Positions 12,561 to 25,967 of a stretch of 64,000 bases of DNA are shown here, piece after piece. Location: the NCBI GenBank assembly GCA_010094045.1, contig ML986584.1, forward strand, positions 1 through 64,000. Direction: 5' to 3'. The notes under the pieces were generated by a model that was given only the letters and a program-made list of their open reading frames with translations, made no database searches and was not told where the DNA came from. Origin of the DNA: Lojkania enalia (taxonomy: Eukaryota > Ascomycota > Dothideomycetes > Pleosporales). Positions within the stretch are counted from its first letter, which is position 1. Each line of letters starts with the position of its first letter. The position numbers were made by a program, and so were the translations under genes.

Positions 12561-14100
12561 AGACTTATCTTCGAGTAATAGTACTATAAGCGCTAAGAGA
12601 GCTTTTACTACTTAAGTAGGCGAGGTTTATCTAGCTACCTAATAAGAGTAGCTTTATATATAATAACCTTCTACTCTATAGTATATATAAAGCCCTCTCT
12701 TATAACGGTATTAAATCTCTTTTTCTAATACCTATTTTACTTATCTTTTCTTAGTATTACTTTAATTAGTAGTAGTATTAATTAATTACTAGTCTATTTA
12801 TTCTAGTAATATAAGTTTTAGTAATTAGTAATAAGAAGAGGACTTAAGTATATTCTAAGGGATATTTAGTACTTATCTACAGCTAGTAATACCTATATAA
12901 TATAGCAAGTCTAATATCTTAATTATTTTATTATAGAACTAGTTAAAGAATATACTATTAGATACTATAATTATTTATTTCTATACCTTAATTTTTAATC
13001 CTTCTAAAAGTATACTTTTAAAAGTATCTTCTCTAAATATCTATTCTAATTCCTAAAGTAGCTAGTTAAACTTAAAAATATAATTATATATTAGCTTCTT
13101 TCCTTATATAAAGTATTAGAGTTTATCTAGCGCTTTTATCTTTTAATAGAGGTTTCTAAATTAGCGATTTATAAAGGTCTATATATCCTCTATTATAGTT
13201 ATAAGTACGTTCTTTTCTATCTAGAGTAGGACTATATAGGCTGCCTTATCCTTTATTCTTCCTATAATATAATTAATCTAGTATACGTAGTTCTTATATA
13301 TATAGCTATAATAGAGCTTTACTTTTACCTTATATTAAAATTGTAGGTATTTATTACAGTTGCTATTAAAACGCTTTAGGTTAAGGTATTTAGATTAATT
13401 AGCCTCTTCTTAAGCTTTAAGTAGGGTAGAAATTAAGCTTAATATTAGAGTTGTAATTTATTAGTTCTTAAGGGTATCTATTCTCTTAATTATCTACTAT
13501 ATTATCTACTATATTATCTCTATTATCCTAGTATTATCTAATTATTTCTTTATCTTATCTTTCTTCTATAAAAGACCTAGTTTATTTAGTACCTCTATTC
13601 TTTTTTATACTTCTACTTCTATTTAGTAAACTATAGCTTTAATTACCGGTTTAGCCTATTATTTATTAGCTAGTATCTTTTTTATATTAGCTTTAACCTA
13701 GTTGGTTAACTATTCTTCTTATAACTTATCTATTATATAGGCAACTATTTTATTAATAGAATAACCTTCTATTATCTTTATATTATTCTTTACCTAGATA
13801 AAAAACTTCTAATATTTTTAGAATTTATATTACCTACTTTCTATTATAAAAATAATAGAGCTTCTAATATTACTTATAACTTTTTACTAATAGTATATCT
13901 AATATACCTATAGCTTAGTAGTTAGTAGGATAAATAATATACTTATAGCTTATATTTAATAGAACTTCTACTATTATTTATAGTTTAGTAGCTTATAAGG
14001 TATTCTAATATTATCTACAGCTTAATAGCTAGTAGGTTATAAAACTCTAATAGAATACTCTATTTAAGCTAAGAACTCTCCTTATTAAAAGAATAATTAA
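12561..14100 (-). pseudogene. Gy1 Gag relic with CCHC zinc knuckle
   Basis: Minus-strand region between the 5' LTR and pol. Near its end, at about 12630-12700, the translation reads RGLYI.YRVEGHHIQSCSY, matching a CX2CX4HX4C zinc knuckle of fungal gypsy Gag once RIP changes are allowed. The rest is too altered to place capsid motifs. The assignment rests on the knuckle and on position. Confidence 0.7.
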
Positions 14101-14107
14101 ATTTAAA

Positions 14108-14387
14108 TATAAGGGTTATATAAAGTATATAGATACCTAATAATAGTAATAAATTTAATAAGAAGTTATAGAAGCTTTAAATAGTATTATATATATAGTT
14201 AAATTAAATAGTTTATATATTTAATCTTACTAAAAGTAAGATATTAAATTTTAATAAAGGTAAAGTATTAAGGAAGTATCTAAATTATACTATAATACTA
14301 TTATAACTTATAGATTACTTCTAAAAAGAACTTAATAATAGTTTAGATTTTATTTAAACCTTATAATCTAAATACTAGTCTATTATA
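14108..14387 (-). repeat. Gy1 5' LTR (280 bp)
   Basis: Partner of 8409-8688, with the same start (tataagggttat versus tataaaagttat) and the same end. It is followed by TSD taaac (14388-14392), the RIP variant of taagc. Confidence 0.92.
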
Positions 14388-14392
14388 TAAAC

Positions 14393-15280
14393 GTTTACTA
14401 GTTTTAGTATATTACTAAATTACTATTAACTAAGCTTTCTTAACTAAATAATAACTTCTACTCTATATATATTATTATATATCCTTAAAACTATTAATTA
14501 TTAAAATATTACTAACGCCTTATAGAAAAAATTAATTAATATACTACTCTACCTACTTTTTAAAACCTTTTTAGAGGCTTTTTAAGTTATCTATCTTTAA
14601 ACTATATATATACTTACTTATAGGTAGTATATAATATTTTCCTTTTAGTCTCTAAGATTAAAAAAATATAAGTATTATACCTTATAAAATAAAAAGTACA
14701 ACCCTATATAAATCGTATCTAATACTAGTAAAGTATTTACTACTAATATACTTATAAATCCCCTTCTATTATAAGAAGAAGTTTCTAGTCTTTTAGAGCT
14801 ATCTTAAACTATAAGTAGTAGCCTAATATATAGAGGATAAAGAAGATAAAAAGGTAGCTTTTAAAGCTATTTTAGAGTTTACTTATAATTTAGTACTTAT
14901 AGCCTAAGTTATAAGAAGTTAGAAAGATAACCTTCTTATAGCTAGTATTTAAATAGCTTTATTCTACTAGAGTATTAAGTTGTTCTATTAGATTTTAACT
15001 TTAGAGGCTCTAGTATTTAGCCTTTAGGCTAATATTATAGTACTCTTAAGCGGCTAAGAATAAGATAGAAGAAGTTTAAGGGGAGTTTAAAGAAAAGGAA
15101 GAGGAAGAAGAATAGAAAAGAAAAGGATTAGAGAGGTATTTAACAGCCTATTATTAGACCCTCTAGATTCTATAGAGGAGTAATTTTAGGCCTATACTTT
15201 AGTTTTTAAAAATCTACTATTTAACTCTTATATATTATTATCTACTAGATAATCTATATTTTTTATACTATCTTTATATA
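14393..15280 (-). other. Gy2 3' region beyond the chromodomain, no gene recognised
   Basis: Lies between the Gy1 insertion point and the Gy2 chromodomain. It includes a purine-rich run on the plus strand at about 15075-15140. As read from Gy2 (minus strand) this is a pyrimidine-rich, Ser/Pro/Phe-coding stretch of uncertain meaning. It could be the C-terminal tail and 3' noncoding part of Gy2. Nothing else can be supported. Confidence 0.4.
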
Positions 15281-18200
15281 TTTTAATCTATTTAGTTAAA
15301 GTTTTTAAAGATTTTAGGTAATTTAGATACTTATTATAAAAAGCTTTTAACTTATAAAGTAAATTTATAAAGTTTAAAACTTTATACTAGATTAGATTAG
15401 AATTATATTCTACCTATTTTATATAGTATTTAAAAGTTTTATAATATAACTTACTAACTAGTATTTCCTTAACCTTCTACTCTTCTACTTTATTAATAGT
15501 AATAGTAGATAGTTTTAGAACTTCTTATTTAGATAGAAAGTTTTAGGGGTTTTTATATAGTAAATTTAATATAAAAATATTATATATACTTAACTTTAGA
15601 AGTAGTTATAAATAGTATAAATTTTTAATCTACTCTAATACTTTAAAAGAACTTTTCTATTAATTAGATAGCTTTTAGTTTAATCTCTAAACCGTAAAGT
15701 TCTTAATATTTAAGTAGGTTATATTACTAATCTACTAATTAATTAGTTATTAATAATAATTAATAATAGATTATATATAATTTTAAGCTTTCTTAATATT
15801 AGCTTTTATAGTTTTCTAAGCTGTATATATATAAGTTACTAGAGTTAGAGCGTTTTTACGATTTAATTTATTTATTATAGTAATAGAATTAATAGAATAT
15901 TTTTAATTCTAATTTTAATAAAATTTAAATTTATATAGAATCTAATATAAAAATATTCTAATAGTTATATAGAGTAAAATTACTTATACTCGGTTAATTA
16001 TAGATAATAGAGAGTTCTAGTTATTCTAGTAGAAGGATATAAAAGAATATAGTCTCTAATTAATATACTTATTTATAATCTCTATCTATCTATTAATTTC
16101 TTTATAATAAGTAGTAGATAGTTTAATCTTTACACCTAAAATATTATAGAATTTAGACTAGAAACTAGATATAAACTAAGGTTTTTAGTTTAAAATAATA
16201 GTTTTGGGTATATAAATAAAGCGGTATATCTATTAAATAAATAATTCGGCTATTTCTCTTATATTAATTATATAATAGTAGAGAATAGATATAACTTATT
16301 TAGATAGGCGATTAATTATTACTATAATCTAATTATATCTAAACTTATTTATAGAGAAATTCTTAAAATTAATATATAAGTACTATATTAATTAATTTAG
16401 TATAGAAAGTAGATAGATAAAACTTAGAGTTTAGGTTTATATTAGATAAGTTTTATAGTATAGAATATAATTCTATATATATCGTTTATAAGTAGCTTTT
16501 ATACTCTTTTAATAGTACTTCTAAAATAGTAATTAATAGATTTTAGTAGCGTTTAGGTATATAGAGGATACTTAATTATAAGCCTCTTATATAAGTTATA
16601 TATAAAGGCCTAAATCTAATAGAATATATAAGTAATTATTATAGAAGAATAGTCTATTCTCTATCTAATACTTACGGGGTAAAAGTATATATTTCTATAT
16701 AAAAGAGGTTTAGTTTTCTTATAATAATATATTAATTAACTCTAAAGAATCTAGTAATATAATTTACTTTTAGCCTTTAATAATATTTAGTATAGCCGCT
16801 TAAATTATTATTTAAATAATATAGAACTAGGCTAATTTAGTATTAATTTAAGGGTAAAGTTAATATAGTTTAAATAAGACTTTTAACTAGTTATTAGTTT
16901 AAACTATTTTTAAATTTTCTATATCTTATTTATAATAACTAAGGATATTTACTCTAATATTATTTTTATCTAAAGTATACTCGATTTAAAACTAATATTA
17001 AACTAATTTTTTAGTTTAATAAATTTAATAAGTATTAAGTATCTTTATAGTTATAAAATATTCGAGTAAATAATAATTAGTATATATTAGAATTCTAGTA
17101 GCTACTAAAATAAATTCTACCCTCTATTATTTAAACGTAGTAATAATTATGAATAGTTTCTTATTATAAATCTTCTAGTTTAGTTTTAAACTAAATAGAA
17201 CCTTACTATAAAATATTATAAGGTACTATTTTCTATTAGAATATTTCTATAATAGTACTCTTATAACTACTCTATTAGAGGTATTAGTTTCCATTTTTAT
17301 TTCTAATATAGGGTTAAAGTAGTAGAGAGTAGATATACTTAATAGGGCTGACTTTAATTTCTTAAAGGTAATATTATATTCTAAAGTCTATATAAAAGAG
17401 GTTATAAAGCTTTATAATATAATAATTAGCTTTATAATATATAAGAATTCTAGTATAAATTGTTAATAGAATCTAGTAAAACCTAAGAAGGATTTTATAT
17501 CTATTATAATAATAGGTAACTACTAGTTATATAGTACTTCTACCTTTTCTAAATTAACTTTAAGACTTTTATTTAAGAAGATATAGTTAAAATATTTAGT
17601 TTAGGTAATATAGAATTTACTCTTTTTAATATTAACTTATAACCCTATTTAATATAATCTCTTAAAAACTTTCTTAATATAGATAGTATATATTACCTCG
17701 TTTTTAAAGTAGATAAGGATATTATCTAAGTAAATAATATAGAAGTTATCTAGATAGTCGATTAGTATATTATTTATATAATACTAGTAAGTTGCTAAAC
17801 TATTATATAATTTAAAAAGTAGAACTTTATATTTATAGGTTTTATATTAAGTTTAAAAAGTAATATATTCTTTAAAACTAGAGTTTATTTTAATCTTATT
17901 AAAAGCTGTGCGAATATTAAACTTAATAAAAATTACTACTTTAGTAGGCTTAGATAAAAGTTTATCTATATATAGTATTAGATATATATTCTTATAGATA
18001 AGAGTATTAAGTTTATAATAATCTATATAGATATATAGATTACTATTAAGTTTATAAACGTATAAAATTAGAGATATAAAAGAGCTTAGACTTTACTTAA
18101 TATACCTATTCTATAAATTATCTATAATATACTTCTTAGTTACCTCTAACTCTTTAATATTCTACTTATATAATAGGCTATAACTATTAGAAAGAGGTTT

Positions 18201-19215
18201 TATAAGAATAATCTTATAATTATAAGAGTAGTATTCTAGTAATTAATAAGTTATAGTTTTACTAAATATATTCTAATATCTATAGTATTTAAATAGTAAT
18301 TAAAGATTTACTAGTACTTTATTTTTAACTTTATCTTCTAGCTCTAGAACTTATTTATTTTTAATTAGCCGCTTGATTTCGTATAAAGATGTAGAAAAAA
18401 ACTCGTTCTCTTTTCTCTTTATATTAAAGTAGAAAGTATTAACTATAATAAAAGTAATAATAAGAGAATAGGTTTTCTTTAAATCGGATTTAGACTTTAT
18501 TATATATAGGCGTATAGAAGCTCTAAACTTATTTAAACTATAAGCTATAAAAGATTAATATAATTTTAGTAGTTTTAATAAACCTTTAATATAATAGATA
18601 GTTAGACTATAGGACTATTAATACTAGTTCTTTTCTTATAAAGTATTGCGTTACTAGATATCTAGCTCTACCTTCTTATTATATACTAGTTAAGTTAATT
18701 ATATAAGAAGAGAAGGTAATAGATTATAAATAGTAGGATACTTAAAAGACTATATTATCTAATTCTTATCTATATCTAGCTAGAGTTAAAAGTAATATAA
18801 CTATTTAATACTAATAATATAATCCTAAATACTTAGGTTTATAATAATAAATAAGTAGTTTTAAATAGTTCTCCTATTAATTTATAGGTATAAGTAGATA
18901 TACTAATTAACTAAAGTTTAGATTCGGTCCTAAAAACCTTTAATAGTAATTTTAAAGAGTAAGTATTATATTAATATATATAAAGCTTAGGAGAGTAATT
19001 TAACTATTATAAAATTAAAGAATAGAAAGCTTTAAATACTAGTATTAATAAAAGCGTTTAGTTATATACTAACACCTTTTAAATATAGAATAGTAGAGAT
19101 TTAGAAGTACTTTCCTCTAAATAAATATAATAAATCGATAATTAATAAATTATACTTACTTAAGCCTAAAATAGAGAGTTTTTTTAAACGTCTCTATTTC
19201 CCACCTAAAAACTAT
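15281..19215 (-). pseudogene. Gy2: chromovirus Pol (PR-RT-RH-INT-chromodomain), RIP-mutated, gag missing
   Basis: Minus-strand Ty3/gypsy Pol in canonical order. Protease region at about 18700-19200 (FINTSI.SFLFFN, the D-T/S-G type active site after RIP). RT at about 17630-17830, where FKLYNSLATY precedes YLDNFYIIYLDNILIYF. Integrase at about 15950-16500, with the core start ISLDII and the later LSTTYYKEI.R.IE block typical of STAYHPQTDGQTER. A very clear chromodomain lies at about 15290-15490 (EE.KVKEILVSKLYY...YYIK.VEYNSNLI.YKVLNF). The element is cut at about 19215: gag and the 5' LTR are not found. Gy1 split its 3' part from 8197-8408. Chromodomain integrases are known to target heterochromatin. 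Confidence 0.85.
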
Positions 19216-19229
19216 TTAGGTAATACTCG

Positions 19230-19570
19230 TTTCTATTTTTACTTTTATCTAATTATTTCTAATTATTCTTTTTTCTATTTTAAATCCTTTTTCTTATTCT
19301 ACTCTACTTTTAACTCTTTTTAATTACTTCTAATCCTTCTTCTAATTTTACTTCTACTTTTAACTCTATCTAACTACTTCTATACTTCTTTTTTCTACTT
19401 TAAAATTCTTTTCTAATTCTACTTCTATTTTTAATTTAATTTAATTATTTCTAGTACTTCTATTTTCTACTCTAAATTAATTCTCTAATTTTATTTCTAT
19501 TTTTAACTTTACTTAACTACTTTTATCTATTTTTTTTCTATTTTAAATATCTTTTCTTATTTTTTTTATA
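19230..19570. repeat. Pyrimidine-rich minisatellite, about 71-bp units
   Basis: About five imperfect tandem units, each beginning ttctatttttaa or ttctacttttaa. Most are about 71 bases; the second is shorter (about 49). The plus strand is almost only C/T plus A. On the minus strand the units read as purine-rich Glu/Lys/Val coding (for example VELEKNFKVEKRSIEVV), so they may be a decayed repeat within a protein-coding tail of either the TLH unit or Gy2. The array sits exactly between the Gy2 protease and the part of H3 that is shared with other copies. Confidence 0.65.
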
Positions 19571-20340
19571 TTATTATTATAATTTATATTATTTTTTACT
19601 TTTAAAATTTTATTTTATAATTATATTAATTCTTATTTAAATAACTATAGTAATTTTTATCTAAATTTAATATTTATATTATTTTAACTATTTTTATATT
19701 TCTTTTCTTTCTTTTCTATCTTACCTTTTTTTATAATATTATCTTCTTTTTTATTTTATTTTCTCTTTCTTTCTTTTTTATTTTATTATAATATATATTT
19801 ATAAAATTACTAACTATTTTCTCTATTATATATTTCTATCTATTTTAATATAATAATTTTTTTTTTCTTTATTTTTTAAGATTTTTAAATTATACTACTA
19901 TCTTTTATCTTATTTAATTTAACTTATAAAGAAATATTCTAATTTTATTTTCTTTTTATATTATTATTAACTATATTACTTTCTTCTTATTAACTTTTCT
20001 TTTCTAAAATATATTTTCTTTCTATATTATTATTAACTATATTTTTTTCTTTTTATTAACTTTCTTTTTTTAAAATATATTTTCTTTTATTTATTTTAAC
20101 TTATTAATCTCTTTTATACTAATATCTAAAAATATTAATAAATTCTTTCTTTTACTTATAAAAGAAATACTTTATTTATTTTTTAACTCCTTTTTTTTAA
20201 ACAATCTACTATATTACTATTTTATTTTTAATTTCTACCTACTTTCTATTTATTCTATATACCGCGCTATCTCTATTTTTATTATTCTATTCTATATTCT
20301 ACTATATAAAGAGTATAATTTAAATACTAACTACTATTAC
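19571..20340. other. T-rich downstream region of TLH unit
   Basis: About 770 bases of poly-pyrimidine, T-rich sequence on the plus strand, repeated with few changes at 25968-26702 and in part at 47152-47513. It lies on the 3' side of the helicase gene. It contains internal near-duplications: a tttctttctatattattattaactatattt block occurs at about 20010 and again just upstream. It may hold the gene's C-terminal low-complexity tail and 3' UTR. No motif is recognised. Confidence 0.55.
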
Positions 20341-23300
20341 GTTACTAAAATACTCTCCCTAAATTTATTAAGAGTATCTCTTTTCTAACTACTCTATATA
20401 TACCTTCTAATCTCTACTAAGTTTCCTTAAGTAGCTATACTATTAGATTATCTAAGCTCTTTTCTTAACCTCTATTACTGCCTAAGTTAGTAGTACTATT
20501 ATATTTAGCTACTAATATTAATTATTTATATCTAACCTAGTTATATAGTACTTCTAATTAATTTAGTATTATTAGTAGCTATAACTTCCTCCTCTATCGC
20601 GTATTCTTATCTAAAATCTATCTAGTTTAACTCTATTTATCCTAGACTATACTATATATTATATTATCTTATATCTCTACTATTCCTCTATCTCTACTTC
20701 TTCTATTATTTAGTATACAGCGCATCCTTTATATAGCTCTTCTAGCATCTCTTAAACCTGCTGTTACGCTAAGCTTATCTTATACTATCTATTCTACTAT
20801 TTACTAATACTCTCTCTATATTAGTTATATCTAGCTAACTTAATATTATTACAGCTTATCTACTTCCTATTAAAATAGTTGCTTATCAGCCCTTACTAAT
20901 ATCTACTATCTATAATAAACCTCCCTATTACTTATACGTCCAGCTCCTCCCCCTTTTATTCTATCCTTTATTCTACCTCGCCCTCTTCTATAAGAATTAC
21001 TAAATCTACCTACTCGCCTACCTATCTATTATATCTACTCTTTTAAGTAAAGTCGATTATACTTTATAGTATCTCTATATATAGTATAAATATAATCTCT
21101 AGAAAATCTACCCCTATATTTAATACTGACGTAGCTACTATAAGCCTATCTTTTTTAAGCTATTCCTCTAACTGCTTAACTCGCTCTATATCTCTAGTAT
21201 AATAGTACCTACTATCTAGTACTTTAGCTATTACTTTATATTATGCTTTACTGCGATAGTATATTACCTCTTTCTTTCTTTGTTTCCTAAGCTGCTGTAC
21301 CTACTACTAATATATTACTAATACTATCTCCTATACCTACTTCTACTTATACTATAATACTAAATATTATATATTTAGCTGTACTATACTTATTTAAACG
21401 TATATTATATATTAAACTAGTATACTTTTTTCTAGTTTAGCTTTTTATACTAGTAGTAGTATTACTGTAAATAGTACTACTAGGTATAGTAGCAGCTGTA
21501 GATTCTTTAACTTTACTAGCTTCGGCCGCTAGTCGCTTAACGTAAAGATAAGATAATACTTATCTACTATAATCTGCTATAGTAGCCTTTTACTATTAAG
21601 TATCCTTACGTAGCTAATAAAATTCCTATTACTTATTATATCGCCTGCTACATCTATATTAACTACTACTACTACTATTAGATTACTCTTACTATACTTC
21701 TATTCTATATAGTTAATTTTACTCTCTCGAATCCGCTTAATTAAGTTTTTAATAAGCGCCCGGTATAGTACTACTACTACTATTACCCTATATTAATTTA
21801 AGTAAGCTAGTATAGTAAATAGTAAGTTCTTTCCTCTACCGGTTAAGAGTACTATAATAAGTAGTATCTACCCGTCTAATACTATATATATTACTTACTC
21901 TTACTTAGCTAAGCGGAAGCTAACCTCTTCTTACCTAAGTACCTACTATATTACCTTTTAAAGTCCTTTCTCCCTTCTACTTTAAACCCGTACCTTCTTT
22001 TCTTATACTATAGGCCCTTTACTATTATTATTATACTACTACCGCTTCCTTACTCTAGTCTAGCCTTAACTACCTATCTACTTTACCTCTGGTATCTCTT
22101 TACCCCTATTAAGCCCTAAAAAGTAATACTATAGTATACTAAGCAGCTAGAATACTTTAATTAAGTATATACTAAGATACTTAATAATATTAATTAGTAT
22201 ACTATAGTTTCTAATTTCTATCTATATTATCTATATACTCTATAGCTCTAGTATACTCTCTTCCTCCTTATCTACTTTAGCTTCTTCAACTTCTTCTATC
22301 TTATCCTAATATCCTTTACTAAACGACTCTCTAACTACTTTTCTATTAATACTATCAGCTATATATTAGTAGTCTAGTATATATAGTTTAATACCTACCT
22401 ATTTACTAGTCTTACGCTTAAGTACGCGCGTTAGTTAGTCTATCTTCTATAGCCTATATTAATCCGCCTATATATAGTTGTTAAAGCTACTACTAAGTAT
22501 CTTAATATTTAAATACTCCTAAAATAGTTGTATATAAGCTAAGTATACTACTATTACTTACTCTAGCCGTAGTAGTAGAAAGCGCGGTACTACTTTCAGC
22601 TTATCCTACTAGGATTATAATTTATAATAGTAGACTATTATTATAATCTACCCGTCTACTATAAAGATATTATAGTCTTATAGTACCTTATTATAATATT
22701 ATATTATTGTAATTTCTAACCCTTATTTAAACTACTTTAAAATTATATATATATTAACTATTAGCAGTTTTAAAAAGCGATCTACCTACTATAAGTACTA
22801 CTTTATCTACTACTTACTCTATAAGCTATCTCTTAACTAGAACTGCTAATTAACTTCTATCTATCTAGCCTAAGTAAGTATCTATTTAAGTCTATTATTA
22901 AGCTGATTATTATAATAATAGATAAAAGATATACTCTACTATATAAATATAATATTATTAATAAACTATTCTAGCTAGATAGTAAACCGGTCCTCAGCTC
23001 TAGCTGTTTAATACAGCTCTTACTAGAGTATCTTCTCTACCTTAGCTACTATATCCTGCGCTATCTTATAGAACTAGCTAATATAAATTAGCTAGCTATT
23101 AAGATAGAACGTCTTCTTATTCTTTAACTAATAAGTATTACCTAAATTACTAGCTGTTAGTATAATAAACTTCTTATATACTAGTAAGCTAATTATCTCG
23201 CTTATTAGATTAAACGATCTATTAGCTAGAAACTTCTACTATATAAGTAGAAAATACTTCTAGTCCTCGTCCGTCTACTTATTACGCTCTACTACTAGAA

Positions 23301-24672
23301 GTAGCTTCTCTACACCTAGTATACATATATAGTATACTATACTAGCTAGTATATATAAGTAGTTCTTTGCTATACGTAAGTAGTCTATTTTAGTATTAAT
23401 CCTTAATACAGTAAGAAAATAGATAAATCTACTATTAAACAGCCGATTACCTATTAATTAAAAAATAAATAATATAAGTATATTTAGTAGTACTTTAAGC
23501 TAAGCGTTTTTACTATCCCTATCTAATATAACTTATAGTACTATTACTAGTTTCTTCTACTTATTTTACTAATAGAATAGCTTGCGCGCGTCTTCTATCT
23601 AATTTACTTTTTTCTTTCTATAGTACCTATAATAGGGGCTACTATTACTATTATTATTACTATTAGTACTACTTTTAGCTCTACTAGACCTAGAACTCAC
23701 GCTATTATCTAATACTATACTATTATTATTACTATTATTACTATTACTACTATAGCTAAACTATATAGCCTAAGCTTCTTTATTAGTAATAATATAGAGA
23801 AAGTAGTAGACGAACTTAATAATATAGCTAGTATATACCACCTAATTCTTAGAGTTCTATAGTTAAGCGAGCGGACGCTTATTTACCTTATATTACTAAA
23901 TACTCTTAAGCTACTATCTCGTCTCTTATATAAGTAATAATAACCCTTTAATACTCTACTCAACTAATAGCTTAACTAACTTTACCGCCTATTAAAGTTT
24001 TATCTTACTTTAGTTAGGTAGCCGGATCTAATATATAAAATATACTCGATTCCGCTTTATTAGATACTCTAGCTATCCTATCCGCTTAAACTACCCGGTT
24101 TTATTAGTCTTTACTACCTCTATATTTATAACCTATACCTTCTCTTCTTCCCTCTATTTTATAAGCTTAAACCTAGCTAACTAATTATATATAATATTAG
24201 CCTCTATATAAAGAATAGTTAGTTTATAATTATAGCTACCTATATTAATAATAAAATATTACTATAGCCCGCTAGCCTAAAAGAATATCTATACCTTAAT
24301 CTTCTAATAGAGCCTACTTTTATTATCTATTTATATCTACTTATACTTCTTTTTTAGATATATATATAATATATTAATATTAGTAGTAATATAGTATTTA
24401 AATTACTTATACTAGAACCTATTTAGTAGCTTTTCTAATTCTAGTATTAGTTGCCCGAACGGTATAGGTAACTAGATATTTTTTACTAGTCTAATCAGCT
24501 ACTAATAAGTATACTTAATAATTACCCTCCTCTACTCTATTATTATACTATAATAGTACTATAGATATATATTAATATTTAATATAGTAGTTGTATATTT
24601 CTTATATATTAGAATGCAGTACTTAGGTAGATAGTAAAGATAGTTCTTAATATTCTCTAGTAATAGTACTAT
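20341..24672 (-). pseudogene. TLH helicase copy H3
   Basis: Full-length equivalent of the H1 gene at constant offset. OrsD-like N-terminus at about 24360-24672, Asn/Ser linker at about 23640-23770, Walker A at about 21826-21846, DExH box at about 21553-21564 and helicase C at about 20940-21170. The 3' end may extend below 20341, because the T-rich region to the left could encode a tail. Many TAG/TAA codons lie in frame. The H1/H3 pair would give the best alignment for inferring which sites were mutated. Confidence 0.83.
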
Positions 24673-25009
24673 TCTACTTACTTATATACAGGTCTTCCTA
24701 CTATAGATATAGTATTATACCCTCAATTCGAGCGTCTATGTGTTCTAGTAGAACTATATCCTTCTAGTCTTATTATAGTCTTATACTAGTATAGGTACGA
24801 TAATACAGTATTATAAGTAGAATAAATAGGCTCTACTAAATAGTTTTTATATATAAAGTATTACGGTTAGAGTACTAGTTGTAAATAAATTAGGGGGGTA
24901 ATAGTTAGACGAATTACCCCCTTTTAACAACCTATTTCGGATATAGTATTATAGTACTATACTTAATCTATTACGAATCGGGCCTAATTCGTAGCCTTAT
25001 ATTGGATAG
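24673..25009. promoter_or_regulatory. Conserved upstream end of TLH unit H3
   Basis: Same 337-base terminal block as 4334-4670: G-run at about 24892-24898, self-complementary atagtactat, inverted repeat acgaat...attcgt at about 24973-24992, final gatag at 25009. It is joined directly to a Fot1 fragment, with the shared string ttrgatag at the join. Confidence 0.5.
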
Positions 25010-25965
25010 ATAAAATTATATAAGCTACTTATTTTAGATAGTTATAAAAGCTACTTTAACTAGAAATTTAAAAATTACTACCTTATATAAAAGATTCTAA
25101 TATTTTATATACTTTCTTATTTATTATATATACTTTAGCTTTTTAATATAGTTTACTTTTTATTATTAAAGCTAAAGTATTTATAATATATATAAGACTT
25201 AGTATATTAATATATCTATTATATTAATAAAAAAGACTTTCTTCTAGCTTTTAAAAACGCGTTTTTTAATATATTTACGTATAAGAACTATTAAAAAACC
25301 TTTAAAGTAATAGAAATTATTCTTCTAAATATATAGATTATATTAAATCGCCTTAATATATAATTATATACTCTACTAGAATTATTTTTATAAGAAAACT
25401 TTTAATAGTTTAAAACTCTAAGTAATATATATAAATTTAGATTATAATTAATACTTATATAAAAGTTCTTTATATAATTATTAAAAGAAATATAAAAAAG
25501 ATTTTTATAGTTTATAAAAGGTACTAAGTTAATATTATATTAGAATATACTTTTTTAAACTTATAACTCTAAACTTAAAAAGTAATTAGAAGAAGTAACT
25601 AAGTATAAAATATATAAAAGAAAGTATATTTAGTATAGTAGTATAGTATTATATAATAAGAAATCTTTATATATAGCTATTAAAGTATCTATAAACTTTT
25701 AACCCTTTAAGAAAATTTATAGTACTAATATTTAAAAAAGAGCTTAACTAGTTTAACACTACTATAGTAACTATAGTAAGACTGGATATAATACTTATAT
25801 ATACTAAAAGGATAGTAGAGAAAATTCTAAATTAGATAAAAGTATATTATATATAAAATCTCTTATTAGGATTAAATAAATTAACTTTTCGTATATAGTA
25901 TTTATTATACTAAGAAAAAGTATCTACTTTAATAGTTTAACTACTTTAATAGTAGAATATATTAT
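25010..25965 (+). mobile_element. Fot1-a: pogo/Fot1 transposon 3' part, 5' truncated
   Basis: The 3' half of the same Fot1-like element that is complete at 29183-31036, in the opposite orientation. Its transposase relic starts inside the DDE core (LFILDSYKSYFN.KF region, about 25035-25085) and runs through the region matching plus-strand PSHSSH..QPLD-type sequence of pogo transposases. It ends with the terminal inverted repeat (...tagtagaatatattat) at 25965, followed by TA. The left side is cut by the H3 terminus, where Fot1 itself carries ttagatag, so the join has 7-8 bases of shared sequence. The TA at 25966-25967 equals TA 19651-19652 of H3, showing it had inserted into a TLH unit. Confidence 0.85.
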
Positions 25966-25967
25966 TA

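Larger units (their letters stand above)
8409..14387 (-). mobile_element. Gy1: Ty3/gypsy LTR retrotransposon, complete structure, RIP-dead
   Basis: A 5,979-base element with two 280-base LTRs (8409-8688 and 14108-14387). Both LTRs begin tataa and end ttata, consistent with TGTAA...TTACA before RIP. The 5-base TSD is taagc/taaac. Genes lie on the minus strand in the order gag (zinc knuckle), RT, RNase H, integrase, which is the Ty3/gypsy order. A purine tract on the minus strand (about 8689-8700) next to the left LTR fits a polypurine tract. No primer-binding site could be recognised after mutation. It inserted into Gy2 and is itself uninterrupted, so it is a comparatively late arrival. Confidence 0.92.
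19653..25009 (-). repeat. TLH unit copy H3 (longest copy)
   Basis: The longest TLH copy in the window. Its left part from 19653 is shared with H4 (joined to Fot1-a at the position equal to 19651-19652, a TA) and from 19979 with H7 (joined to Fot1-c at the TA equal to 19977-19978). Sequence left of 19653 cannot be checked against another copy, so the true left end is unknown. The right end at 25009 (...ttatattggatag) is the common terminus. RIP is intermediate: more CpG remains than in H2 or H5, fewer than in H1. Confidence 0.88.
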
